From Oscillospiraceae bacterium (GTDB taxonomy: Bacteria > Bacillota > Clostridia > Oscillospirales > Ruminococcaceae): a stretch of DNA of 64,000 nt. Position numbers and translations under genes: made by a program. Of the stretch, positions 33,935 to 42,010 are shown piece after piece (within the stretch, counting starts at the first letter, position 1; every line of letters begins with the position of its first letter). Below the pieces are notes generated by a model, which did no database searches, had not been told where the DNA came from, and worked only from the letters and a program-made list of their open reading frames with translations. The stretch covers positions 1 through 64,000 of the forward strand of contig CAAGJO010000030.1 of assembly GCA_900770285.1 (NCBI GenBank). The letters are read 5' to 3'.

Positions 33935-35173
33935 ATGATAAAAAGCATTGAACAGACATACGGAGCAGGAGCTGTTGATTTTCAGAAAGCGAGATATGAT
34001 TCGCTAAGAGACGAATTTGAAGAACTTTACGGAGAAAAGCCGGAGAGATTTTTTTCTGCTCCCGGAAGAACGGAAATATGCGGAAACCACACTGACCATA
34101 ACAAAGGAAAGGTGTTAGCCGCAGGAGTTTCATTAGACGTTATTGCAGGGGCATCGGCAACTGATGACAACATTATATACCTTACATCTGAGGGCTTTGG
34201 AACAGAAAAAGTGGACTTAAACAATCTTGATGTTAATACGGAGGAATACGGCAGCTCCAGAGCCTTAATAAAGGGCGTTGCCGCAGGTCTGAAAGAGCGT
34301 GGATACAAAATCGGAGGATTTAAGGCATACACCAAGTCAAATGTATTGAAAGGTTCAGGACTTTCATCATCAGCGGCATTTGAAGTTCTCATATGCACAA
34401 TTTTGAGCGGACTTTACAATGAAGGAGAAATTGACGCAGTAACTGCTGCAAAGGTTTCACAATATGCAGAAAACAAATTTTTCGGCAAGCCTTCGGGGTT
34501 AATGGATCAAATGGCATGTTCCGTCGGAGGATTAATATACATTGATTTTAAAGATGAACAAAATCCAATAATCAAAAAGATTGAATATGATTTCAACAGC
34601 TGCGGACACAGTCTTTGCATAGTTGATACAAAGGGAAACCATGCGGATCTTACTCCCGAATATGCAGCTATACCCACAGAAATGAAAGCTATTGCAGGAT
34701 ATTTCGGAAAAGACAATCTGCGTGAGCTGTCAAAAGAGGAAGTTATGGAAAACGCAAGGGAACTTCGTGAAAAATCCGGCGACAGAGCAGTTTTAAGAGC
34801 GCTGCACTTTTTTGATGAAAACGACCGTGTCGACGCTGCGGCGAGCGCCTTGGAAAACAACGATTTTGAAAGCTTTGCAAAGTATCTGAAAGCTTCGGGG
34901 GATTCATCATACAAATATCTACAGAATGTTTTTGCATCATCATCTCCACAGGAACAGGGACTTTCCACAGCACTTTACATGGCAGAGGACATACTTGAAA
35001 AGCGGGGAGCATACCGTGTACACGGCGGCGGATTTGCAGGAACAATACAAGCTTTTGTGCCTGAGGATCTGCTTGAAAAGTTCAAGAACAGAATGGAGAG
35101 CATATTTGGCGCTGGTGCATGTCACATTATGTCTATCCGTCCGTTCGGCGGAGCGGAGATCTCTTTGTTTTAA
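33935..35173 (+). CDS. galK: Galactokinase
   Basis: 412 residues of the GHMP kinase family, slightly longer than the usual 390. The galactokinase signature GRTEICGNHTDHNKG lies near residue 44. The ATP loop is GSGLSSSAAFE and the third motif HGGGFAGT is near the C-terminus. Phosphorylates galactose at C1. No galT or galE is adjacent. trmB follows 41 bases later, so galK heads a mixed operon running to the HAD hydrolase at 37164. Confidence 0.92.
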   Translation: MIKSIEQTYGAGAVDFQKARYDSLRDEFEELYGEKPERFFSAPGRTEICGNHTDHNKGKVLAAGVSLDVIAGASATDDNIIYLTSEGFGTEKVDLNNLDVNTEEYGSSRALIKGVAAGLKERGYKIGGFKAYTKSNVLKGSGLSSSAAFEVLICTILSGLYNEGEIDAVTAAKVSQYAENKFFGKPSGLMDQMACSVGGLIYIDFKDEQNPIIKKIEYDFNSCGHSLCIVDTKGNHADLTPEYAAIPTEMKAIAGYFGKDNLRELSKEEVMENARELREKSGDRAVLRALHFFDENDRVDAAASALENNDFESFAKYLKASGDSSYKYLQNVFASSSPQEQGLSTALYMAEDILEKRGAYRVHGGGFAGTIQAFVPEDLLEKFKNRMESIFGAGACHIMSIRPFGGAEISLF

Positions 35174-35214
35174 TAACGGCAGGTTCGTCAGCAAAGAAAG
35201 GATGATTAATAAAT

Positions 35215-35880
35215 ATGAGAATGAGAAGAAAGAAAAACCTTGAGAAGAGACTGGAGGACTGCGGTTCAAAAATCATATACATGAATCGTGAAAACAGAAA
35301 TTTTGAGGTGAAGGATACTGAAGAAATTATTGATTTTGAAAAGCTTTTTGGAAATAATAATCCCGTGCATATGGAAATCGGCTGCGGTAAGGGACGCTTT
35401 GCAAGAGAAATTGCAAAGCTTAACCCTGACATTAATTTTATTGCTGTTGAGAAGAGCAGCAATGTTATTGTTGAAGCCGCTGAAAAAGCTATTGAGGAGA
35501 ATATTCCCAATCTTTATTTCCTCCGTGGAGGAGCTGAATATCTTGAATGTTACATTCCTGAACATTCAATCAGCAGAATATATCTGAATTTCAGCTGTCC
35601 GTTCCAGAAGAAATCATATGCAGGACACAGACTTACTCACCGAAAATTCCTTGCAATATACGACAAGCTTTTAATTGAACACGGAGAAATTCATCAGAAA
35701 ACTGACAATCAGCAGTTATTTGAATTTTCCATAGAGGAATTTTCCCAAAGCGGATACAAGCTGAAAAATGTAACTTTTGATTTACATAACAGTGGTTTTG
35801 AGGGAAATATTCAGACTGAATATGAAACACGATTTGCCGAGCAGGGACTGCCTATATATCGTCTTGAAGCATACAAATAA
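35215..35880 (+). CDS. trmB: TrmB-like tRNA (guanine-N7) methyltransferase with altered motif
   Basis: 221 residues. The SAM site is EIGCGKGRF at 54-62. KTDNQQLFEFS and TEYETRFAEQGLPIYR near the C-terminus are clear TrmB signatures. The usual PDPWPKKRHxKRRL segment, whose Asp is essential in E. coli TrmB, reads here SCPFQKKSYAGHRL, with Cys128 in place of that Asp. The protein may still be active, as a clade variant, or may have changed substrate. The name rests on overall family likeness. Confidence 0.8.
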   Translation: MRMRRKKNLEKRLEDCGSKIIYMNRENRNFEVKDTEEIIDFEKLFGNNNPVHMEIGCGKGRFAREIAKLNPDINFIAVEKSSNVIVEAAEKAIEENIPNLYFLRGGAEYLECYIPEHSISRIYLNFSCPFQKKSYAGHRLTHRKFLAIYDKLLIEHGEIHQKTDNQQLFEFSIEEFSQSGYKLKNVTFDLHNSGFEGNIQTEYETRFAEQGLPIYRLEAYK

Positions 35881-35896
35881 GAAAGGATGAGAGCTT

Positions 35897-36364
35897 ATGA
35901 AAGCAAGTGAAATCAAACCTTATTCACGGAAGGCCTATTACTATGAAACAGACAGAATGGGTATTATTCATCATTCAAATTATGTTCGCTGGCTTGAAGA
36001 AGCAAGAGTTAATATGCTGGAACAGGCAGGATATCCTTTTGAAAAAATGGAGGCTCAAGGACTTTACATGCCTGTGCTTTCGGTGGAATGCAAGTACAAA
36101 TATCCAGTAAGATTTGATGAGGAATTTGCGGTATATGTCTATATTACAAAATTTAACGGCTGTTCACTTTCTGTAGAATACAGAATAGTAAATTTATCCG
36201 CCGGCGGAAAAATTTCAGTTACCGCCAAGACAACACACTGCTTTGCAGACCTTAATATGAAACCTATAAGTGTTAAGCACAGTCACCCGGATATTTATCA
36301 TGTGTTCAAGGACGCGGTCATCACAAAGGAAGAACTTGAAAAGCTGAAACAATCCAATACCTAA
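35897..36364 (+). CDS. Hot-dog-fold acyl-CoA thioesterase (YbgC/FadM type)
   Basis: 155 residues. The 4-hydroxybenzoyl-CoA-thioesterase-like active-site stretch YETDRMGIIHHSNYVRWLEEAR lies near residue 15 and includes the expected Asp. It probably hydrolyses acyl-CoA thioesters; the substrate is unknown. It lies 16 bases after trmB and 11 before the HAD gene, in one operon. Confidence 0.82.
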   Translation: MKASEIKPYSRKAYYYETDRMGIIHHSNYVRWLEEARVNMLEQAGYPFEKMEAQGLYMPVLSVECKYKYPVRFDEEFAVYVYITKFNGCSLSVEYRIVNLSAGGKISVTAKTTHCFADLNMKPISVKHSHPDIYHVFKDAVITKEELEKLKQSNT

Positions 36365-36375
36365 GGAGAATTTTA

Positions 36376-37164
36376 ATGATAAAACTCATTGCATCAGACA
36401 TTGACGGAACACTTATTGACTCGAAACATCAGCTTCCTGAGGACTTTGGATATGTTCTTGACAAGCTGAATGAAAGGGGCATTACTTTTGCTCTGTCCAG
36501 CGGAAGAAGCTACAATGCGCTGGCCAGACAGTTCGCAGAATATGACGGAAAGCTTTCGTTTATCAGTGACAATGGAGCATATGTAGTACATGACGGCAAG
36601 GCTATTGGTATATCACCTATGAAAAAGTATGACTGCTGTGTAATCGCTGAATATGCACAAAAGCTTGGTATCCTTGTGCTTTTCTGCGGAATGAAAGGAA
36701 CATACTACTGTACCAAAAATGATAAATTTGAAGAAGAAATAAACAGGTATTACAATACCTGCACACGAATAGATGATATTTCACTATGCAGAGATGAGAT
36801 ACTTAAATTAGCTGTATATAATCCAAATGGCATTGAAAACGATGGTTATGACAAACTTATTTTAAAGTTTGGAAATGATTTTAATGTTTTGCTTTCGGGA
36901 AAGAACTGGTGCGATATTATGAACAAAGATGTGAGCAAAGGTGAGGGAATGAAGCTTTTACAGCAATGTGTCGGCGCTGACTACAACAACTCTATGGCTT
37001 TTGGAGATTATCTCAACGATGTGGACATGCTTGAAAATGCCTACTATAGCTTTGCGGTGGAAAATGCTCATAAACTATGCAAGCAGGCGGCGAATTTTAC
37101 TACAGAGTCTAATGATCATCATCCTGTTACAATGGAAATAAGAAAGCTTATTCCAATGGATTAG
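36376..37164 (+). CDS. Cof-type HAD-superfamily hydrolase
   Basis: 262 residues. Motif I is SDIDGTLIDS, with a capped alpha/beta insert of the Cof (IIB) type and motif IV GDYLNDVDML. Predicted to be a sugar-phosphate or cofactor phosphatase; the substrate is not readable. Last gene of the galK operon. AAGGAG precedes the ATG. Confidence 0.85.
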   Translation: MIKLIASDIDGTLIDSKHQLPEDFGYVLDKLNERGITFALSSGRSYNALARQFAEYDGKLSFISDNGAYVVHDGKAIGISPMKKYDCCVIAEYAQKLGILVLFCGMKGTYYCTKNDKFEEEINRYYNTCTRIDDISLCRDEILKLAVYNPNGIENDGYDKLILKFGNDFNVLLSGKNWCDIMNKDVSKGEGMKLLQQCVGADYNNSMAFGDYLNDVDMLENAYYSFAVENAHKLCKQAANFTTESNDHHPVTMEIRKLIPMD

Positions 37165-37168
37165 GGGA

Positions 37169-37197
37169 TTGTAAATGCTGAAAAAATAGTGTATAAT
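37169..37197 (+). promoter_or_regulatory. Promoter of the small membrane protein gene
   Basis: TTGTAA (37169-37174), a 17-nt spacer and TATAAT (37192-37197). It leaves a leader of about 100 nt before the 59-residue gene. In the leader, ATGTCCTC pairs with GGGGACAT (about 37232-37268). Confidence 0.7.
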
Positions 37198-37306
37198 ATT
37201 ATTCAATAAGGGGATTTACTCTCGCAGTAATTACAAAATGTCCTCTGCTGACTAAGAGAAGGGGACATCTTGCCTGAATTAAAATTAATAGAGAAGGATG
37301 AAAGCT

Positions 37307-37486
37307 ATGGCTAAAAAGAAAAAAATAAGATTCAGAATTGACCTTGCAATATTGCTTTCGCTGCTTGTGCTGATAATTGTATTCCTTGCATACATGGTTA
37401 GTACGGATTTGCCCGAGTTATTGGGAAACGGCGACGCCACATCTGTTGTTACTCATGACAACACATATGATATTAACAAAGAATAA
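37307..37486 (+). CDS. Small single-pass membrane protein
   Basis: 59 residues: a basic start (MAKKKKIRFRI), one hydrophobic helix (about 13-34), then an acidic extracellular tail. No family recognised. The frame is open to an ATG at 37298, but AGAAGG is 9 bases from 37307 and too close to 37298. It has its own promoter, a structured leader and a strong terminator, which support it as a real gene. Confidence 0.65.
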   Translation: MAKKKKIRFRIDLAILLSLLVLIIVFLAYMVSTDLPELLGNGDATSVVTHDNTYDINKE

Positions 37487-37491
37487 GAAAA

Positions 37492-37527
37492 CCCGATATG
37501 TTAATGAAAACATATCGGGCTATTTTT
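37492..37527. terminator. Bidirectional terminator after the small membrane protein gene
   Basis: An 11-bp stem CCCGATATGTT (37492-37502) with AACATATCGGG (37509-37519), followed by CTATTTTT on plus and by TTTTC on minus. Confidence 0.88.
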
Positions 37528-38188
37528 ATACACAATCAGACATAAATTCAAGAAGGCTATTATATTTTTTATATGACATAGAAAGCATTTCATCATTTGG
37601 CTCAATTAAATCCGGAACAAGAACCGGCATCATTTTTGCATTATATGCGGATTTTATGCCATTATAAGAATCTTCAACAGCTATAGTTTTTTCGGGAGCA
37701 ACTCCAAGTTTACGGCAGGCGAGCAGATAGATTTCAGGCTCCGGTTTTGAATGAGTAACCATATCGCCGCCTACTATACTTTGAAAATAATCCAGAAGTT
37801 CTGCCTGTGTAAGCTGCTGAACAACGGTATCATAATTTGTGGAAGATGCAAGCCCTACCTTTACATTCTGAGCTTTTAGAAATTGCAGAAGCTCTTTTGC
37901 ACCTGCCTTAAGCGGCAGTCCGTTCTTTTCAATCAACTTTGCAAAGGCAATTTTCGATTCTTTATAAAGCTTTGGAATATCAACTGAATCGCCATAATCT
38001 GCTTTTATAATCTGAAAGGAATCGGTGGTATTTCTGCCAATGCATTTTTGGGCGGTGGCGGTTATATTTTGTATATTATACTTATCGGCAACGATTTGCC
38101 AGCTTTTCAAACCTATACGCTCGGTATCAAAAATTACACCGTCCATATCAAAAATTATGCCGTCAAGAGTTTCTAATTCAATGCTCAT
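37526..38188 (-). CDS. HAD-superfamily hydrolase, beta-phosphoglucomutase-like
   Basis: 220 residues. Motif I is IIFDMDGVIFDTE, a helical cap follows, and motif II/III appear as LASSTNYDTV, with HSKPEPEIYLLA and VEDSYNGIKSA. This fits subfamily IA (phosphoglycolate phosphatase or beta-phosphoglucomutase type). The substrate is unknown. The frame is open to 38221. The ATG at 38188, closest to the conserved start, is preferred but not certain. Confidence 0.8.
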   Translation of the reverse strand: MSIELETLDGIIFDMDGVIFDTERIGLKSWQIVADKYNIQNITATAQKCIGRNTTDSFQIIKADYGDSVDIPKLYKESKIAFAKLIEKNGLPLKAGAKELLQFLKAQNVKVGLASSTNYDTVVQQLTQAELLDYFQSIVGGDMVTHSKPEPEIYLLACRKLGVAPEKTIAVEDSYNGIKSAYNAKMMPVLVPDLIEPNDEMLSMSYKKYNSLLEFMSDCV

Positions 38189-38245
38189 TTTCCTCATTCC
38201 ATTCGTGGTTTGTTTTTTCAAACAATATTTAAATACAGTGATAAA

Positions 38246-38519
38246 CGCCGCCCGTGCCAGTAAACAATCAAATTATGGAACCTGCGTCGCAAGGACAAAG
38301 ATGATGTTGCGGTCAAATAATCCCGTATTGCGCCGCCCGTGCTAGAACTATATTAATATTTATCAAACAAGCGTCGCGGGAGCAAAGCGAAAACTGTGCA
38401 CAAATAATCCCGTATTGCGCCGCCCGCGCCAGTAAACAATTGAATTATCGAACCTGCGTCGCGGGGACAAAGATGATGTTACGGTCAGATAATCCCGTAT
38501 TGCGCCGCCCGCGCTAGGG
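38246..38519. repeat. 85-bp tandem repeat array (three units and a partial fourth)
   Basis: Units begin at 38246, 38331, 38418 and 38503, each with CGCCGCCCG. Their lengths are 85, 87 and 85 bp, and the fourth is cut by the prfC stop codon. Units 1 and 3 differ at 8 of 85 positions by my count. Unit 2 shares the ends but has a different centre. All end in AATCCCGTATTG. The array is more GC-rich than its surroundings, has no spacers, and holds no gene. It fills the gap between the HAD gene and prfC. Confidence 0.9.
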
Positions 38520-40127
38520 CTATTGGAGTTCACCGCGATTAAATTCTGAAAGCTTTAATTCTTCATTACGTTCTAATGCCCAACGGATATTCCATTCACT
38601 TGTAAACAGCAACAGATAATTGCCTTTGAAATCCTGAACAAGCTTGGTATCACTGCTGAGTTTTAAATTCTTTGGATCAAAATCGTCTTCGTCGTTATCA
38701 ATCCAACGTATATATGCATATGGAAGGTCTTCTTCAATCATGTCAACATTATATTCATTTTTCATACGATAATCGAAAACATCAAACTGAAGCACGCCGA
38801 CAACGCCTACGATAACTTCTTCCATTCCTGTATCGGGTTCGTGGAAAATCTGTATTGCACCTTCCTGTGCAATCTGAGTTGTGCCTTTAACAAACTGTTT
38901 TCTTTTCATTGTATCTTTAGCTCTTACACGCTGGAAATGTTCAGGAGCAAAGGTTGGGATACCCTCAAATTCAAATTTCTTTTTCGGAGAACAAATTGTA
39001 TCACCGATTGAAAAAATGCCCGGGTCAAACACACCGATTATATCGCCAGCATATGCCTCGCTGACAATTTCACGTTCCTGTGCCATAAGCTGCTGAGGCT
39101 GTGAAAGGCGCATTTTTTTATTGCCCTGAACATGGAGAACTTCCATATCCTTATCAAACTTACCGGAACAAATGCGCAGGAAAGTAATTCGGTCACGGTG
39201 AGCCTTATTCATGTTTGCCTGAATTTTAAAAACAAAGGCTGAGAAGTTTTCATCAAACGGATCAATAATGCCGTCAGAAGAATTTCTTGGAGTTGGCGGA
39301 GGAGTCATATTCAAAAATTCTTCAAGAAAAGGTTCGACACCAAAGTTTGTAAGTGCTGATCCAAAGAACACGGGTGAAAGTTCACCGCGATGAACTCGTT
39401 CAATGTCAAACTCTGTGCTGGCACCGTCAAGAAGCTCTATATCATCAATAAGTGTCTGATGATTTTCAGCACCGATAAGCTCATCAAGGGAAGAATCGTC
39501 TAAGTTTACTTCGGTAGCAGCAACCTGATGATTTCCGCCTGTTGCTTCAAATGAAATAATATGACGCTTTTTACGGTCATAAACGCCTTTAAAATCTTTG
39601 CCTGAACCGATTGGCCAATTCACAGGGTAGGTTTCAATGCCAAGCTCAGTTTCGATTTGTTCAATAAGGTCAAATGGATTTCTGGATTCACGGTCCATTT
39701 TATTTATAAATGTAAAAATCGGGATATGACGCATAACGCAGACCTTGAAAAGCTTTCTTGTCTGTGCCTCAACACCTTTTGACGCATCTATTACCATGAC
39801 GGCTGAATCAGCAGCCATAAGGGTTCTGTAGGTATCTTCTGAGAAGTCCTGATGTCCAGGAGTATCTAGAATATTTATACAATAGCCCTCATACTGAAAC
39901 TGCATAACTGATGATGTAACGGAAATTCCTCTTTGTTTTTCAATTTCCATCCAGTCGGAAACAGCGTGACGGGAGTTCTTTTTGCCTTTAACAGCTCCTG
40001 CCTGTGCTATTGCACCGCCGTACAGGAGAAATTTTTCGGTAAGAGTCGTTTTACCTGCATCAGGGTGAGATATAATCGCAAAAGTTCTTCTGCGTTCAAT
40101 TTCTTTTTTTAATTTGTTTTGATCCAA
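38520..40127 (-). CDS. prfC: Peptide chain release factor 3
   Basis: 535 residues, the normal length. A translational GTPase that removes RF1/RF2 from the ribosome after termination. G1 is SHPDAGKTT, switch II DTPGHQDFSEDTYRT and G4 NKMDRE; the RF3-specific HAVSDWMEIEKQRGISVTSS is present. The frame is open to 40259, but the TTG at 40127 (reading MDQNKLKKEIERRRTF) has GGAGGT 6 bases upstream and gives the family N-terminus. It has its own promoter. The tandem repeats lie just after its stop. Confidence 0.94.
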   Translation of the reverse strand: MDQNKLKKEIERRRTFAIISHPDAGKTTLTEKFLLYGGAIAQAGAVKGKKNSRHAVSDWMEIEKQRGISVTSSVMQFQYEGYCINILDTPGHQDFSEDTYRTLMAADSAVMVIDASKGVEAQTRKLFKVCVMRHIPIFTFINKMDRESRNPFDLIEQIETELGIETYPVNWPIGSGKDFKGVYDRKKRHIISFEATGGNHQVAATEVNLDDSSLDELIGAENHQTLIDDIELLDGASTEFDIERVHRGELSPVFFGSALTNFGVEPFLEEFLNMTPPPTPRNSSDGIIDPFDENFSAFVFKIQANMNKAHRDRITFLRICSGKFDKDMEVLHVQGNKKMRLSQPQQLMAQEREIVSEAYAGDIIGVFDPGIFSIGDTICSPKKKFEFEGIPTFAPEHFQRVRAKDTMKRKQFVKGTTQIAQEGAIQIFHEPDTGMEEVIVGVVGVLQFDVFDYRMKNEYNVDMIEEDLPYAYIRWIDNDEDDFDPKNLKLSSDTKLVQDFKGNYLLLFTSEWNIRWALERNEELKLSEFNRGELQ

Positions 40128-40163
40128 AATTATACCTCCAAAATAAAAATCAATATCCTTAAT

Positions 40164-40192
40164 ATTATACAATAATTGCAGAAAAATTTCAA
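40164..40192 (-). promoter_or_regulatory. Promoter of prfC
   Basis: On the minus strand TTGAAA (40192-40187), a 17-nt spacer and TATAAT (40169-40164). Confidence 0.78.
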
Positions 40193-40282
40193 GAGCATAA
40201 GGCCATAACCTATGAAATTCAAGTGAATAATGACAAATTTCATGCATAATATGTAACACACCAATATTTCGGAGGTAATATT

Positions 40283-41146
40283 ATGTTTTTGAGCTTAAAA
40301 ATAAAAAAAGCTGTTATAATAGTTTTGACTGCTCTCATAACTTCAGCAGCAGGATTTGCCATTATTGCATCAGCAATCATAAAGGATTCAAAAGAGGTGG
40401 AAGTACCTATACTTATGTATCACAGCATTTTAAAGGACGAATCATATTGGAACGATTATGTACTTTCTCCCACAATTCTTGAAGAAGACATGATCTGGCT
40501 TAAAGAGCACGGTTATACTTCTGTTCTGGTAAGCGATTTAGTTAACTATGTGAACGGCAAGGGTAGTCTTCCTGAAAAGCCTGTTGTACTTACATTTGAC
40601 GACGGATGTTACAACAATTATTACTATGTTTATCCGCTGCTGAAAAAGTATGATTTTAAAGCGTTGATCTCTGTAGTGGGCAGTTATTCAGAATATGCCT
40701 GTGAGGAGGCACAGCCTAATCCGACTTATTCTTATCTTGACTGGGACGACATAAATGAAATGCGCAAAAGCGGCAGAGTTGAGTTTGCCAATCACTCTTA
40801 CAATTTACATACATATGACGGAAATCGGAAAGGTGCGTCAAGGAATACAAATGAAAGCTATGACGATTACAGGCATATATTTTTAACTGATACATTTAAA
40901 ACTCAGCATCTCCTGGAACAGAACTGTCATTTTACACCGAATATTTATACATATCCTTTTGGAGCAAAATGTGATGCAAGTGAAAGGCTTTTGAGAAATT
41001 CGGGGTTTATTGTGACCTTAGGCGTGGAAAGTAAGATAAATGTATTGGAAAAGGGGAATGTACAATGCCTTTACGGAATGAACCGCATTAACCGGCCGTC
41101 ATATATCTCAACAGAAAATTTTATGAAAAAATACGGAATAAAATAA
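40283..41146 (+). CDS. Membrane-anchored polysaccharide deacetylase
   Basis: 287 residues. An N-terminal hydrophobic anchor or signal (about 10-33) is followed by a NodB-homology (CE4) domain. VPILMYHSI is motif 0. TFDDG supplies the catalytic Asp-Asp, and NHSYNLH supplies the metal His pair. TYPFGAK follows as motif 3. Acts outside the cell on N-acetylated glycans, perhaps peptidoglycan; the exact substrate is not readable. GGAGG precedes the ATG. Confidence 0.87.
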   Translation: MFLSLKIKKAVIIVLTALITSAAGFAIIASAIIKDSKEVEVPILMYHSILKDESYWNDYVLSPTILEEDMIWLKEHGYTSVLVSDLVNYVNGKGSLPEKPVVLTFDDGCYNNYYYVYPLLKKYDFKALISVVGSYSEYACEEAQPNPTYSYLDWDDINEMRKSGRVEFANHSYNLHTYDGNRKGASRNTNESYDDYRHIFLTDTFKTQHLLEQNCHFTPNIYTYPFGAKCDASERLLRNSGFIVTLGVESKINVLEKGNVQCLYGMNRINRPSYISTENFMKKYGIK

Positions 41147-41192
41147 AAAAGACTGTTTCATAAGCATTGGTTTTATGAAGCAGTCTTTTATT
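41147..41192 (+). terminator. Terminator of the polysaccharide deacetylase gene
   Basis: A 16-bp stem AAAGACTGTTTCATAA (41148-41163) with its complement ending in GCAGTCTTT, followed by TATT. It begins right after the stop codon. One unpaired base breaks the stem. Confidence 0.85.
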
Positions 41193-41339
41193 CAAGTTGA
41201 AAAAGTATCATATATTGCAACCCCTATTGGAATCACAGATAATGCAGTTCCTATTGGAACCACGCTCAATCAACTCAATGAAATTATTGTAATACTTTTA
41301 AGTTATGAATTATATCAAACTTTGTGTCGAAAATGTTAA
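41175..41339 (+). CDS. Doubtful 54-codon open frame or gene remnant
   Basis: An ATG inside the preceding terminator opens a 54-residue frame with protein-like composition, including a near-repeat TPIGIT / VPIGTT and a hydrophobic IIVILLSYEL. The DNA shows the matching direct repeat CCTATTGGAAYCAC at 41223 and 41250. There is no ribosome binding site or promoter. It could be a remnant of a longer gene. I do not recognise the family. Confidence 0.2.
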   Translation: MKQSFIQVEKVSYIATPIGITDNAVPIGTTLNQLNEIIVILLSYELYQTLCRKC

Positions 41340-41369
41340 TTTTGTGTTTCCTCTGTGAAAATCACATGT

Positions 41370-42008
41370 TTAATCCCTTGCGATAAGGTTTAAGGCTATA
41401 TTTTTGAGAATTTCTGCCTCTTTCTGCGGATTTTCAGCCTTCATAACAGCGGAAACAACTGCAACCCCTGAAATGCCTGTATTTTTAAGCACATCACAAT
41501 TCGATTTATTCAATCCTCCTATGGCGCAAACTGGGATGTCAACTGCACTGCATATCTCTTTCAAGGTTGAAACTTTTGTTATTCTGGTTTTAACATGAGT
41601 TACGGTGGGATAAATCGCTCCTGTACCGAGATAAGACGCACCCTCTTTCTCAGCATTAAGCGCAGTTTCAAGAGTTTTTGCCGTTGCACCGACGATTTTA
41701 TCATTGCCGAGAATTTTTCTTGCAAGGCTTACGGGCATATCTTCAGCACCGACATGAACTCCTGCAGCATCTACGGCAAGGGCAACATCTACTCTGTCAT
41801 CAATAATCAGAGGAATTTTATATTTATCTGTAACAGTTTTAACGGCATCAGCAAGGTAAATATATTCACGGGTAGAGCGGTCTTTTTCTCTGAGCTGAAT
41901 GAGAGTTGCACCTCCTTTGCATGCCATATCCACACGTTGGCAAAGCTGTTCACAGCTAATATCTGTACTGTCGGTTATACAGTATAAAGTCAAATCAGGA
42001 ATAATCAT
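41370..42008 (-). CDS. thiE: Thiamine-phosphate synthase
   Basis: 212 residues, a TIM barrel that joins HMP-PP and HET-P to thiamine phosphate. LIQLREKDRS near the start, IIDDRVDVALAVDAAGVHVG and GTGAIYPTVTHVK are the usual phosphate- and metal-binding stretches. Last gene of the riboswitch-controlled thiDCE operon, 2 bases after thiC ends. Confidence 0.92.
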   Translation of the reverse strand: MIIPDLTLYCITDSTDISCEQLCQRVDMACKGGATLIQLREKDRSTREYIYLADAVKTVTDKYKIPLIIDDRVDVALAVDAAGVHVGAEDMPVSLARKILGNDKIVGATAKTLETALNAEKEGASYLGTGAIYPTVTHVKTRITKVSTLKEICSAVDIPVCAIGGLNKSNCDVLKNTGISGVAVVSAVMKAENPQKEAEILKNIALNLIARD

Positions 42009-42010
42009 TA

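Noticed and set aside
37204..37306. A known riboswitch in the leader of the 59-residue gene
   Set aside because: I compared it by eye with the fluoride-type core and found no match, and recognised no other class; it is left as an unassigned structured leader.
38246..38519. Repeats before prfC as a CRISPR array
   Set aside because: The 85-bp units are contiguous, have no variable spacers of fixed size, and no cas gene is nearby.
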